A stretch of 64,000 bases of DNA from Metridium senile (lineage: Eukaryota > Cnidaria > Anthozoa > Actiniaria > Metridiidae), in NCBI GenBank assembly GCA_949775045.1, contig OX459096.1:35813316-35877315 (forward strand), in the 5' to 3' direction. The notes beneath the pieces were generated by a model. It was not told the DNA's origin. It did not search any database and saw nothing but the letters and a program-made list of their open reading frames with translations. Positions 33,750 to 44,689 of this stretch are shown here, one piece after another (positions within the stretch are counted from its first letter, which is position 1; each line of letters starts with the position of its first letter). Made by a program: the position numbers and the translations under genes.

Positions 33750-35003
33750 GGTAATGAAATATTCATTTCACATGCTTAACGTCAATATTAAGAATGTTCT
33801 AATGAAGGTAGTCATTAAGGTAGTCATAAATATTCATTTCACATGCTTAACGTCAATATTAAGGATGTTCTAATGAAGTTAGTCATTAAGGTAGTCATAA
33901 ATATTCATTTCACATGCTTAACGTCAATATTAAGGATGTTCTAATGAAGGTAGTCATTAAGGTAGTCATAAATATTCATTTCACATGCTTAACGTCAATA
34001 TTAAGGATGTTCTAATGAAGGTAGTCATTAAGGTAGTAATTAAGTATTCATTTTATATGATTAACGTCAATAAGGATGTTCTAATGAAGGTAGTTATTAA
34101 GGTAGTAATTAAGTATTCATTTTATATGCTTAACGTCAATATTAAGGATGTTCTATTAAATGAAGGTAGTCTTTAAGGTGGTAATTAAATATTCATTTCA
34201 CATGCTAACGTTAATATTAAGGATGTTCTAATGAAGTTAGTCATTAAGGTAGTAATTAAATATTCATTTCACATGCTTAACGTCAATATTAAGGGTGTTC
34301 TATTAAATGAAGGTAGTCTTTAAGGTGGTAATTAAGTATTCATGTTACATGCTTAACGGTCAATTAGGATGTTCTAATGAAGGTAGTCATTAAGGTAGTA
34401 ATTAAATATTCATTTCACATGCTTAACGTCAATATTAAGGATGTTCTTATGAAGGTAGTCATTAAGGTAGTAATTAAGTATTCATTTTATATGATTAACG
34501 TCAACAAGGATGTTCTAATGAAGGTAGTTATTAAGGTAGTAATTAAGTATTCATTTTATATGATTAACGTCAATAAGGATGTTCTAATGAAGGTAGTCAT
34601 TAAGGTAGTAATTAAGTATTCATTTTATATGATTAACGTCTATAAGGGTGTTCTAATGAAGGTAGTCATTAAGGTAGTAATTAAGTATTGATTTTATATG
34701 ATTAACGTCAATAAGGATGTTCTAATGAAGGTAGTCTTTAAGGTAGTAATTAAGTATTCATTTTATATGATTAACGTCAATAAGGATGTTCTAATGAAGG
34801 TAGTAATTAAGGTAGTAATTAAGTATTCATTTTATATGATTAACGTCAATAAGGATGTTCTAATGAAGGTAGCCATTAAGGTAGTAATTAAGTATTCATT
34901 TTATATGATTAACGTCAATAAGGATGTTCTAATGAAGGTAGCCATTAAGGTAGTAATTAAGTATTCATTTTATATGATTAACGTTAATTAGGATGTTCTA
35001 ATG
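33750..35003 (+). repeat. Minisatellite array, about 69-bp units
   Basis: About 18 units built on GAAGGTAGTCATTAAGGTAG, TAATTAAGTATTCATTTTA, ATGCTTAACGTCAATA and AAGGATGTTC. Units on the right are 69 bp and homogeneous; those on the left vary in length (TTAAATGAAGG and AATATTAAG insertions). Since 69 is 23 codons, the right part is open in one frame and reads as a Lys/Val-rich repeat. Each unit also doubles internally (GGTAGTCATTAAGGTAGT). Confidence 0.92.
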
Positions 35004-35261
35004 AAGGAAGTCGCAGCCAAAACCAACGCCGAGGAACTAGTAACAGAAACTCCTGAAAGACACAGCGTGCGCTGCATAAACGACGAAGTATATCAGCCGG
35101 TCATGTCGGTTATGTCATTTCTACTTGATGGACGCAACCTATCTAGCTCACTATACAATGAGTTTATTTCGTAGGAATTTACCAAACTATCTATATATAC
35201 TGCACATAACCGACTGTGCTTGGCGACTGAATTACTATAATTACCCACAAATGATTTACCA

Positions 35262-35678
35262 ATACTCCAGTTTCGAGATCTCTTTTACTCAGGCCTCTTC
35301 TACACGAATCCGATCCGGCTGAAACCGCATAGAAATATTTGCGTCCACACGAATCCTGTTGATCGTTTCCTATTGAAAAGTATGCGGTTTCGGTGAGCGG
35401 ATTCACTGGATTCGTGTGGACGATAGGCCGATTCGTATCAAAAAGTATGCGGTTTCAAAAGTATCCGGATCCGTGTAGCCGGGGTCTCAGTGTTAGCCTT
35501 AAAACCATGTAATATATTCTTTTGTTCAGTATCAGTCCGTGCAAATGAAAGAGATTTGTGAGCATAGAAGACAATAAAAATATATCGAAATCTCACGAGT
35601 TTTATCTAAATTTCTGCATATTTTACACACAATTGAGGCTAACACTGAGTAAAAGAGATCTCGAAACTGGAGTATTGA
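35262..35678. mobile_element. Older inverted repeat split by MITE
   Basis: AATACTCCAGTTTCGAGATC near 35,262 and GATCTCGAAACTGGAGTATT near 35,659 are inverted copies running on through CTCTTTTACTCAG / CTGAGTAAAAGAG to GCTAACAC. The left arm is interrupted by the element at 35,293-35,486. Confidence 0.8.
35293..35486. mobile_element. TIR element with TCAG duplication
   Basis: 194 bp with ends GCCTCTTCTACACGAATCCG and GGATCCGTGTAGCCGGGGTC, which are imperfect inverses. TCAG flanks both sides (35,289-35,292 and 35,487-35,490), and removing one copy restores the arm of the surrounding inverted repeat. The interior repeats AAGTATGCGGTTTC. Confidence 0.75.
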
Positions 35679-35764
35679 TAATTTTTGCGAAAACAAATTT
35701 ATATTGCGATTATTCATACTCTAGCCTCCTTCTCAGATGTTCTCTTAATCGTTGCATCTTTTAT

Positions 35765-35910
35765 TCCGACGACGGGCTAAAACTCGAAACGTCAGTAAAG
35801 TTAAGTTAATATTTTTTAAGGCGTTACAAATTTCATTCTATTACGGATCGTTTATATCAAACACCGACTCAGACTGTACTAGTTTGCCAACTAGTTTCCA
35901 TTTACTGAAA
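35765..35910 (+). mobile_element. Retroelement-like repeat with GAAACGTC motif, copy 2
   Basis: TCCGACGACGGGCTAAAACTC followed by GAAACGTCAGTAAAG, then GCGTTACAAATTTCATT and CGTTTATATCAAACACCGAC. It is a shorter version of 22,579-23,288. The CTGATGA box of a hammerhead is mutated to CCGACGA here, so activity is unlikely. Confidence 0.4.
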
Positions 35911-36012
35911 ACATTGTGTGACGAGCCTATAAACATCCGCCATACTCAGACGTTTTTGCAGTGTGAAGTACATCACATTACCGTCGTCAGGACCATTGAT
36001 GAAACCTTTTAG

Positions 36013-36551
36013 TTTTCTTATAACAATATTACCGGTGTATTTGAATAATTAATAGTCCACTTGATTTAGTCATGAGTTGAATGTCTTTGGCAACGACAGC
36101 CTTTCATGGAATAAATGGTATATTCATGACACAATCGCACGCTTTATATGAGAGCAAAAATGTCATTTGTATTTTACAAAACAAATAGAAAACTAGCTTG
36201 CTTGCTGTTTTGTGTGTAGTTATATATAGCACTTGGGGATTCTCAAAACACTCGAGAAGTGCTTCACGACACACTTTTGTCGTGTTATGCCAACCCTGCA
36301 TGAGTATACTTGATAACACACAATACGCATGCACGTTTTTTATTTCTACATTGGTATTTTATCGGAGATTTAGATAAATGAGTTACTGCATGGTGCATAA
36401 GCCTGAAGTGTACTTATCTTAAATATATTAAAATTAAATAAGAATATGTGTTTGAATGGAAATGATGAAGAAATAACGATATATGTATGTACATTTATAT
36501 AAAGAAGAATGAGGTTTGCTTGTTGTTTTCCTGTGCAGTAAATAGTATAGT
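36013..36551. other. No gene recognised
   Basis: Region 3' of the GPCR gene. It is expected to hold its 3' UTR. No canonical minus-strand poly(A) signal stood out. Confidence 0.4.
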
Positions 36552-37640
36552 TTATTTACGAGTATGATTGAGTAGCTCATGCCCTGTTGGTGAAGTTGCT
36601 TCATCATTGTCTCGTACTATTGTATGCTTTGTCATACAACGAGTTTGTTGCTGTTTTAACCCTTTGGAAATATACAGAACTTTTTTGATACAGTTCCTGT
36701 AACTTTCGCTCAAAAAGATGCACAAGCAAGGATTTAAAGCACAGCTCGAAAGAAAAATAAAATGTACAATAAAAGCATGATCCAGTTTATCACAGGGAGT
36801 GTGGGAACCCCATGAATAAAAGACCATCAGTGCAAACACTGTTAATGGTGTTAAGCATATGAGAAAAACGATGAGTAGAATGACTACTTTACGTAACACT
36901 TTAATATCTTCTTTGCGTCGTCTTTGACGTAGCGTTAACGGTTGATCCGAAAGACTATTTCTACACAGTAATGACAGAATGAGCCATGTGTAAAGTACAG
37001 TCATAAGCATTACAGGTATACACACTACAGTTACAAATATAACGCCGTAGTAAACTTTCTGAGTTGAGACCTCATCAAGAGGTGACCAATTCATTCGACA
37101 AACAGTTCGTCCTTTGATGTGCTTGAGTTGATACGAGTAAAGGTTTGGTGAGTGAAGAAAGAAACTAAATAGCCATATTAATGCTATGATATATTTACGT
37201 CGAGCAGGAGTGATAGGCGAGGGCCGTAAGGAATATACAATAGCCCAGAAACGATCAATTGCAATTACAGCATGGCTAAGGATTGAGATACATATCGAAA
37301 AATCAGCCAAGAAGAAGCATACTTTACATGATATAGATCCAAAAACCCCATCAAGAAGCCATCGCCATGACCCAACATGCAGCTCTGTTAGTATTCTTGG
37401 AATGACGACCGCAACTATGAACAAATCAGAAACGGCCATGTTTGCGATAAAGAAGTTAGTAGTTCGTCTCATTGTTTTTATTTTGTATACTGTAGCTATT
37501 ATGAAGGTATTGCCAAACAGAGCAGTGACCATTATGACAGAAAGAAGGACTGTCTTGATGATTTTGACTTTTACTGAGTCAATCTCTGCTGCGGTACATG
37601 GCGAAGTACCATTCATCACTTTTGTCTGGTTTATATTCAT
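36552..37640 (-). CDS. Class A (rhodopsin-like) G protein-coupled receptor
   Basis: 362 residues in one exon, with seven hydrophobic segments. The N-terminus has two N-glycosylation sequons (NQT, NGT). Class A anchors are N44 in TM1 (LFGNTF), D72 in TM2 (NMAVSDLF), the TM3 cysteine (SCKVC), D129-R130-F131 in place of DRY, W156 in TM4, C181 in the second extracellular loop, P209 in TM5, P265 in TM6 (CLTP in place of CWxP) and N303-P304 in TM7 (NPCLC in place of NPxxY). The tail is Ser/Thr-rich. The ligand cannot be told; the pattern is most like neuropeptide or amine receptors. TTCTTTCACCAG directly before GATGAAT on the minus strand resembles a 3' splice site, so a 5' UTR intron is likely. 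Single-exon class A receptors are common in cnidarians. Confidence 0.92.
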   Translation of the reverse strand: MNINQTKVMNGTSPCTAAEIDSVKVKIIKTVLLSVIMVTALFGNTFIIATVYKIKTMRRTTNFFIANMAVSDLFIVAVVIPRILTELHVGSWRWLLDGVFGSISCKVCFFLADFSICISILSHAVIAIDRFWAIVYSLRPSPITPARRKYIIALIWLFSFFLHSPNLYSYQLKHIKGRTVCRMNWSPLDEVSTQKVYYGVIFVTVVCIPVMLMTVLYTWLILSLLCRNSLSDQPLTLRQRRRKEDIKVLRKVVILLIVFLICLTPLTVFALMVFYSWGSHTPCDKLDHAFIVHFIFLSSCALNPCLCIFLSESYRNCIKKVLYISKGLKQQQTRCMTKHTIVRDNDEATSPTGHELLNHTRK

Positions 37641-37810
37641 CCTGGTGAAAGAATAAAATACGTTTTAAAAGCTAATATAGTTTTACTATTATCAAACGCT
37701 CCTTCACCTTTCTTCACCTCCTCCAAGTTTCTTTCCTTTTTTGTTCAATTCTTCTGACTAAGTTTCTTTCCTTCCCCTTCAATTCCCCCATACATCAACA
37801 CTGAGTACAG

Positions 37811-39392
37811 CCAATGGGTCTTTTGCAACAACAGGTCACGTGACCTTGCCCCTTTCAAATCGAGCAGCTGTGTCAAAATTAACATCAGAAATGAAAAGAG
37901 CACCTCCAATAGACCGATCCAAGGTTATTGCCGCCATCTTGCAAGGGGTGCAAAACTACTGGGGCGGGTAGAGAATATATGTGATTTTGGACCACTTTGA
38001 ACGTACGTATTTTTCTTCGAATTCATTGGATTTTCACAGTTAAAATTTCCTATCAAAGTTTTTGCATTTGTTTATAACATATCCAAAAAATAGCGCTGGG
38101 AAACGAGCTACAGCCTCTGTAATCAATATTTTAGATCTACATACAAACACTTTGTCTCAGCGATATAGAATTACACAGTAAATATAGGTAGATTTGAAAT
38201 CGCCGTTTACATACTTCTCACATGATTTAACAACCTTAGTTTGATCTCAGGTATAGCCATGCATAGTATCTTTGATATAAAATGTTTATATTGAACATTC
38301 AGCAATTTCCAGTGGAGTTATATAAATTCAAAGTTGCATACATTTACTGCTCGCCCCAGTAGTTCTGCACCCCCTGCAAGATGGCGGCAATAACCTTGGA
38401 TCGGTCTATTGGTAAGAAGCCAAAGTTTTAGCTCATGATGATGAGCATAGGAGAAATGGCATTAAATATAAAATTCAATTTTTTATCATCGCACAGAATT
38501 CTATTGCATGTCTTTTTGGACATTTACTTAAGGCTCGCAAATTATTCAAAATATAGGCATAATTCGAATAAATTATCGACATTGATAGTTCTGATTGGTT
38601 GTTTGAACGTCTCTCATGGGAATGTCACTGCTAAAGTTCTGAATGGTTGATAAAAGGATCATTTCACTTGTCCGACTTAAGCCGATTTATTACCGAGAAC
38701 AAAGGGAGTATAGGATTACTTAATAAGAGTGATTACAAATCGCAGCTTAACTTATTACACCGCATAACTTAAAGTCAGCCGCAAAGGCCTTAGATAATGA
38801 GCTCAAGAGAGTCTTATATAAAAGTTTTTTGTAGAAGTAAAGGGTGCAAAATGTTGCTTGGATTACAGTTGGAATATTGGCTCCCCACAAAAAATGCCGA
38901 TTTTTGACAAATTTGAGCTCAAAAAAGAGAGTCTTAGTTATTGACATTATTAAACATTTGATAGTGCAAACGTTTAGTCAACATTTCATCTTTGATTTGC
39001 ACCCCCTACCTAACTGAGATCACCTTTTAAAAACTTTTAAAATGTATTTTATTACACGAAGTTGAGCAATTTTGGCCTGTTTTCTTTGTTTTCTGTTTTC
39101 TTTTTCTTTGTTTTCTTCGCCTGATTGAACTTCGCGCTCAAACAGCAGAAAAGATCCGGATGTGTCCTGGCATTCTATGCGATGAAGGATTTGTATGGAT
39201 TTTCCATACAAATCCTAATAAAATATTTAATTAAATGCCATTTCCCTCGTGTTACATTTTATGAGTTGATACTTCGCCTTCTTAAGTTAATATGGAGGTG
39301 CTCCGGTTTTATTTCTAATGTTCATTTTGACACAGCTGTTCGATTTAAAAGGGGTAGGGTCACGTGACCTGTTGTTGCAAAAGGCCAATTGC
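37811..39392. mobile_element. Composite TIR element, about 1.58 kb
   Basis: Inverted ends of about 80 bp: CTTTTGCAACAACAGGTCAC near 37,820 matched by GTGACCTGTTGTTGCAAAAG near 39,364, continuing to AGCAGCTGTGTCAAAATTAAC and GTTCATTTTGACACAGCTGT. AAT lies just outside both ends. A 507-bp element is nested at 37,906-38,412. No transposase seen. Confidence 0.75.
37906..38412. mobile_element. Nested TIR element with YY1-like motif in arms
   Basis: Inverted arms of about 65 bp: CCAATAGACCGATCCAAGG on the left and CCTTGGATCGGTCTATTGG on the right, continuing through TTATTGCCGCCATCTTGCA and its inverse. Each arm contains CAAGATGGCGGC, which matches the YY1 consensus. It lies close to the left end of the larger element. 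Confidence 0.85.
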
Positions 39393-39463
39393 ATGACAAA
39401 CAAAGCTGCAACAACATTAAATAAATACGGTTAAATCACAAATATATGCCCTACTGAAACTAG

Positions 39464-39712
39464 AGTTTTGTTTATATATTAAAACGGCTTGAAGACTCAC
39501 ACGTACTTCTAAATGGTACGTCGGAAAGACATCTACTTACAGTCTAGAGCCTCGACAACCGAAAATACTTTACTAACAAGATAGAGTTTGGTTTATATAG
39601 TAAAAATGCTTGAAGACTCACACGTACTTCTAAATGGTACGTCGAAAAGACATCTACTTACAGTCTTTCTAGAGCCTCGACAACCGAAAATACTTTACTA
39701 ACAAGATAGCAG
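39464..39712. repeat. Tandem duplication, two units of about 125 bp
   Basis: Two adjacent near-identical copies sharing GCTTGAAGACTCACACGTAC, TTCTAAATGGTACGTCG and AGAGCCTCGACAACCGAAAA. The second copy has a 4-base TTCT insertion. Confidence 0.9.
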
Positions 39713-39855
39713 GCTGTGGCAGGTTGATCGCAAGAAGACAATTCATCAAATTGAACAATTACAGTAAAACGTTTCAGGCAAAACAAATCAAAATAAAGCA
39801 AATATAAGAAAGCAATTTTAGCGGGTATCCTCGGGACTGACTTACATCAGTTTTA

Positions 39856-40478
39856 ATCAGTCCATGAGCTATAGGAGGCATGACATTTATGCACGATAGT
39901 ACGTCTGATCTTTGTATAATTTACTAACAAATGAAAATTACTTTACTAGCAAATGTCAATTAATAAACCACACTATAGGGTTTGTAATATCTGCTTTATT
40001 ACCTCATGTGTTGTATTACGCTTTGGCGAAGTCCAAAACCCCGATAAATAGCTAAAACCCCGGGGCTAAAACATTCGAAATCGACAACAACCCGCTGATT
40101 CTCAAACAATTATACAACGATCAGTACATCCTCGGGAACCCAGGGGTATTCTTCTGTCGCTCGTTTCTCGCTTCCACAACTTATACCCCTGGGAACGTAG
40201 TCTGTTGGAGCTTGTTCCGGAAGTCAAAATTCAGCTCTTTTCTGATTGGTCGACCTTATTAGGTCGACCAATGAAAATCAAGATAACCATTCAAAGAAAG
40301 TCGTTAAATAAGTTTGAATTTTGACTTCCGGAACAAGCTCCAACAGACTACGTTCCCAGGGGTATATGTTGTGGAAGCGAGAAACGAGCGACAGAAGAAT
40401 ACCCCTGGGTTCCCGAGGATGCGATCAGTACTATCGTGCATAAATGTCATGTCTCCTATAGCTCATGATCAGTCTGGC
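39856..40478. mobile_element. Older TIR element hosting the MITE at 40,127
   Basis: ATGAGCTATAGGAGGCATGA...CACGATAGTAC on the left is matched in reverse by GTACTATCGTGCATAAATGT...TATAGCTCAT on the right. The younger element at 40,127-40,421 interrupts the right side. Confidence 0.7.
40127..40421. mobile_element. MULE-like MITE with 9-bp duplication
   Basis: 295 bp with almost complete inverted symmetry. Ends are CATCCTCGGGAACCCAGGGG and CCCCTGGGTTCCCGAGGATG, the arms are about 110-120 bp and a GTCGACC / GGTCGAC core lies at the centre. CGATCAGTA is duplicated exactly on both sides (40,118-40,126 and 40,422-40,430). Long terminal repeats with a 9-bp duplication point to the Mutator superfamily, although other 8-9-bp families are possible. 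Confidence 0.85.
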
Positions 40479-41612
40479 AACCAATGCATAGTGTTACAAA
40501 TTGGAAATCTTTATTATTAGATTGATTTTGGATAGTTAAAAACTATTTTCACAAAAGCTAAGCTTACATGAAATGTTACGATTAAAAATTGACAAAAGAC
40601 ACAAAAGCATGCATGCATGGCATATTACAGACTTAAACCCGGGGGGAGGGGGGAAAGTATTGGCTCTAAGAAGTAAAAATCAGCGATTTTATTTGGTATT
40701 CTTTATGTATTCAAATCGAAATTTAGAACAGTGTTATTATCCAACTAGTCATAGACGAGTAAAAATATCGCAGGAGTAGGACTGGAGGCTCGTCAAAATA
40801 CAGCGTTTCACTCGTAAAATATCCAGCCATTTTACACATCAAACTGTCTAATAAGAACTGATATCCACATTTCTTGGTATATCTTTTGTAAGAGCACGTC
40901 GCCTTCCGTGAATTTTCGTTTTTTGTTTTTATCACTAGAAAAGAGGTTTTTAAAGGACTAGTTCCGGTATCTTTTCTGGTGTGTTTTTAGAATATTCCCG
41001 ACGAGCACACCACACCCGATAGTTTTACTCCCCATCGGGTAAGAAGATGGACATGATTTTACTGAATCGTCTAAATCGTTTTAAAAACTTATATTTAAAA
41101 ACCAATTAATACACATAACGTTGTAATTGCGAATAGAAATTTCCTTTTTGGATGATCCCCGGCTAACAATTAATAACTAATTAATCAATTCTATTTTTTT
41201 AAGAGAATTTATGTTTGAAAAAATCATGAGCAGTTAAAAGGCTAACTTAACTAAACATTAATGTGCCATTTTGGATCAGACCTGCATGGCCATGATCGAC
41301 TTTCCCATAATAATTTTACAACGGGAGGAATTAATCTGAATGCATGCATGTACCTGACAGACAAAGATAATAATACTTCTTATGATTGAAGCTTTGAAGT
41401 AGGTTAAAGTGTTAGTAGCAGTCATTAGACTTTTAACTATGAGTACTTATTGTTATTTACTTTGTAAAAATGAAAATTTGGGAGTGATAATAAATGGAAA
41501 AGAGAATAAAAAACGGATATCATATACCAATCAATCAATCAATCAATCAATCAATTTTGTATAAGGTCGCCCTTATCTTTAATATGTAAAAAACGTATGA
41601 CAATTATATAAA

Positions 41613-41805
41613 TACACCTAATTGCAAGAACGTTGTCCTGACTTTTGTAATTTAGTAGGAAAGGAATTAATTAAAAGACAAAGGAAGATCACTCAAGCTG
41701 AACTATTCCTTTCGTAATTCCTTGAGCTTGAGTAATCTTCTTTTGTCTTTTAATTAATTCCTTTCCCACTAAATTACAAAAGTAAGGACAACGTTCTTGG
41801 GTGTA
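41613..41805. mobile_element. Hairpin MITE family F, copy 2
   Basis: Ends TACACCTAATTGCAAGAACG and CGTTCTTGGGTGTA. The arms share TTTTGTAATTTAGTAGGAAA and AATTAATTAAAAGACAAA with copy 1 at 30,210. The centre is CTCAAGCTGAAC...GAGCTTGAG. Confidence 0.88.
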
Positions 41806-42264
41806 TATTGAATTATACATAGAAATAGAAACATAAAAACATAAATAGTACGTGAATAGATACAATTATTTCATTTAAGCCGGAGACAAGGGATGGAACA
41901 TTTGCTCATAATCCATTTCAGAGACAGACCTGGAGGAATTGTATGCTAACCTTTTAATTATCAATATAATAAAAATGGCGGACCGAAAAGAGCGGGAAAA
42001 TAAAAGATTAACAAAGTGGTCGGACCAATAATTCAAGAGGTAGTAGGTGCTACCTTTGTAATATTACATCGGCAATTCGTTAGACCTTCACTTCTGCCCT
42101 CACTTTCATCTCAGTTATATCGGTGATTGTCTCCAGGTACAACAGACATGCCTCGGAGGCATTCTCTAACCACACTCATAACTATTATAGCAGTCTTATA
42201 TCTCCTCCACATTCATCATGAAAATTGTAAATATTCACTGAAAAACCCTGAGATTTGTGTTTGT

Positions 42265-42313
42265 ATATCTCTTTCTTTTTCTCTTTCTCTTTCTCTTTCT
42301 CTTTCTCTTTCTA
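42265..42313. repeat. (CTTTCT)n microsatellite
   Basis: Eight or so TCTCTT/TTTCTC hexamers. Confidence 0.9.
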
Positions 42314-42726
42314 TTAAGTCTTACTGTAGATCATGATATTGCAAAAATAAGTGATTTGAAATCGTTCAGTATCAATTATCAGTTACTTACATTGCTAGCA
42401 GATCGTCGTTTTAGGTTTTTTCTCATCCACGACTGCGGGAAGGAAGAAGACACTGGCAAAGGGAAAATACATTTGCCGTGTTCGCGAGAAACAATAGATT
42501 TAAATCGAGGCTGGATTGGTTAAAATGCATCAAATGAATAGATCCACCCACTTCAACATCGAATTGGATCAATTGTTTCGTGACCAGTCATGCAAATTCG
42601 GGAAATGTCTAAAATTGCTTAATTTCCACAGTAGTGAAAATATCAACCGTAAAAAAGGAAACAATATATATATAAATAGTGATGATATGGTTAAAACCAT
42701 AAACAAACGTTGCAAACCTTATGCAT

Positions 42727-42918
42727 ATACACCTACTTGCAAGAACGTTGTCATTAACATTTGAACATTTGTAATTTAGTGGATTAGGAATAAATTAAAA
42801 GTACAAAAGAAAGAGTTCTGCTTCAATGATCTTCTTTTGTACTTTTAATTTATTTCTAATCCACTAAATTACAAATGTTCAAATGTTGTATGACAACGTT
42901 CTTGCAAGTAGGTGTATA
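42727..42918. mobile_element. Hairpin MITE family F, copy 3
   Basis: Ends TACACCTACTTGCAAGAACG and CGTTCTTGCAAGTAGGTGTA are perfect inverses. The arms carry TTTGTAATTTAGTGGATTAG and TTTAATTTATTTCTAATCC, a different inner sequence from copies 1 and 2. Confidence 0.9.
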
Positions 42919-43265
42919 CTATTAGTTTACTAAAAGCAGCTTTCGTGATGTGAACTTTTATGTTTTTGAGATCAGAGAAGGGCGGGAAGATGTTAGACCT
43001 AGTGATATTTAGAGAAATTACTTTCAAAACGGAAGCTTATATAGATTTGCTTCAAAGTCGAACTTAATTTTCATATCGGCAAGTTTGTCGGCGAAGCAGC
43101 TAAGTAGTATTGTGTTGTTTACTCGACCAATGTTCCCTCATTATGTGATTATTTTACCGATCATATTTTGTATAGTGTGGTAGGCGTAAAAGAGAAAAAG
43201 TAGATTGGTTTAAAAAAAAAAACGACAACAGCATGAAATAGAATGAAATATGCAAATTTGCATGC

Positions 43266-43600
43266 GAAAGCGAAAGAATGATTGAATGAACGGAATGAAT
43301 GAACGAATGGATGAATGAATGAATGAATGAATGGACGAATGGACGAATGGACGAATGGACGAATGGACGAATGGACGAATGGACGAATGGACGAATGGAC
43401 GAATGGACGAATGGACGAATGGACGAATGGACGAATGGACGAATGGACGAATGGACGAATGGACGAATGGACGAATGGACGAATGGACGAATGGACGAAT
43501 GGACGAATGGACGAATGGACGAATGGACGAATGGACGAATGGACGAATGGACGAATGGATGAATGGATGAATGGATGAATGGATGAATGGATGAATGGAT
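43266..43600. repeat. 8-bp minisatellite (GACGAATG)n
   Basis: About 28 perfect copies of an 8-mer (43,330-43,556), grading at both ends into GATGAATG and GAATGAAT variants. Three 8-mers make eight codons, so all three frames of a strand are open in part and yield repeat peptides; I do not treat them as genes. Confidence 0.95.
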
Positions 43601-44689
43601 GGAAAAAAAGCCACCTGACCTTTCAGCATTCCCATTACTTATATTAATCAAACATCTAGTCTCTGAAACATTAAAAGGTAATGTCTCGGAAAATCGAGCA
43701 ACACATATTTTCTGCATATCAATAGTCCTTAGGTACAGGCTCGTAGCATGGCATATTTTGAACTTATTGATCCCCGAATTTTTGATCCCTGAGCCCAATT
43801 TTTTCCAAACTTTTGATCCTTGATCACCGTTTTGACAAAGCAAAAATTCTGATCCTTGATCCCAAAATAACGCTGATCCCTGATCCCATATAGCATGTTA
43901 CGAGCCTGTTAGGTAGGTTAGAAAATAGATATAATAGTCTTGAAATCTTTCGTTTATTGCAATAATTACTTTGAAACCATGAAAAACAGCTATTATTGGT
44001 ACGATTTGATATCTCGAGACATGTAAGATCCAGATCGTATCCGGAAATATTCCTGACAAAATACGGCAAAAAAGTCGGCGTTGTCGATTTTTTGGAATTA
44101 TGACGTCAATTTTATATTATGAAATTTAGACCAAATTTAAGATTTTATAGAACAGATCCTGTAAAAAAGAACCCAAGCAAGTTTTTACATGTATTTAAGA
44201 ACAATGTCTTGGTATGGTGTTGATAAATTTTCAAGCAAATCGCATTTATAGCACACGCCAAAAATATTTATTTCGTTATAAAGGGTCTAATTTCAGATAT
44301 TCCAAATTTATAGTGAAAAACTACTGTTATCGAGTTGCTTAAAAACAACTCTAAATTGTAAATTCTGAATATTTTTCACACAGAATTATTGGAAAATATC
44401 TGACTTTTAATTTAATCTTGAAATTAGATTGGTTCGTATATTCAAGCGGTAATTTCCTTCAATTTGTCGGTCGTGGTGGGAAAACCAAATCCTCAATTTC
44501 TCGAAAAGAAAATATATTTTGAAGAAACAACAGAGTTCTAACCTCCCTTAAGACAATTGATATGAAAAAATAAAGGAAATCGATTTTTTATATCTGCCGC
44601 TTTTGTTTGATCAGTTTTCTGATACAGTACTAGTCTCGATCTCTTAATTGGTATTTTCAACTCCTCTTTTTTTATTCTGGAATTTTTCC
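43601..44689. other. No gene recognised
   Basis: AT-rich. A TGATCCCTGATCC-type repeat occurs near 43,765-43,885. No splice-bounded coding sequence seen. Confidence 0.5.

Noticed and set aside
33985..34991. Lys/Val-rich repeat frames
   Set aside because: Product of the 69-bp minisatellite, whose unit length is divisible by three.
33750..35003. Possible CRISPR-like or regulatory repeat-spacer array
   Set aside because: The repeats are contiguous with no unique spacers, and the genome is clearly animal.
43154..43843. 229-codon frame with a Ser/Ile/His/Pro octapeptide repeat
   Set aside because: Direct product of the 8-bp minisatellite; several other frames of the same array are equally open.
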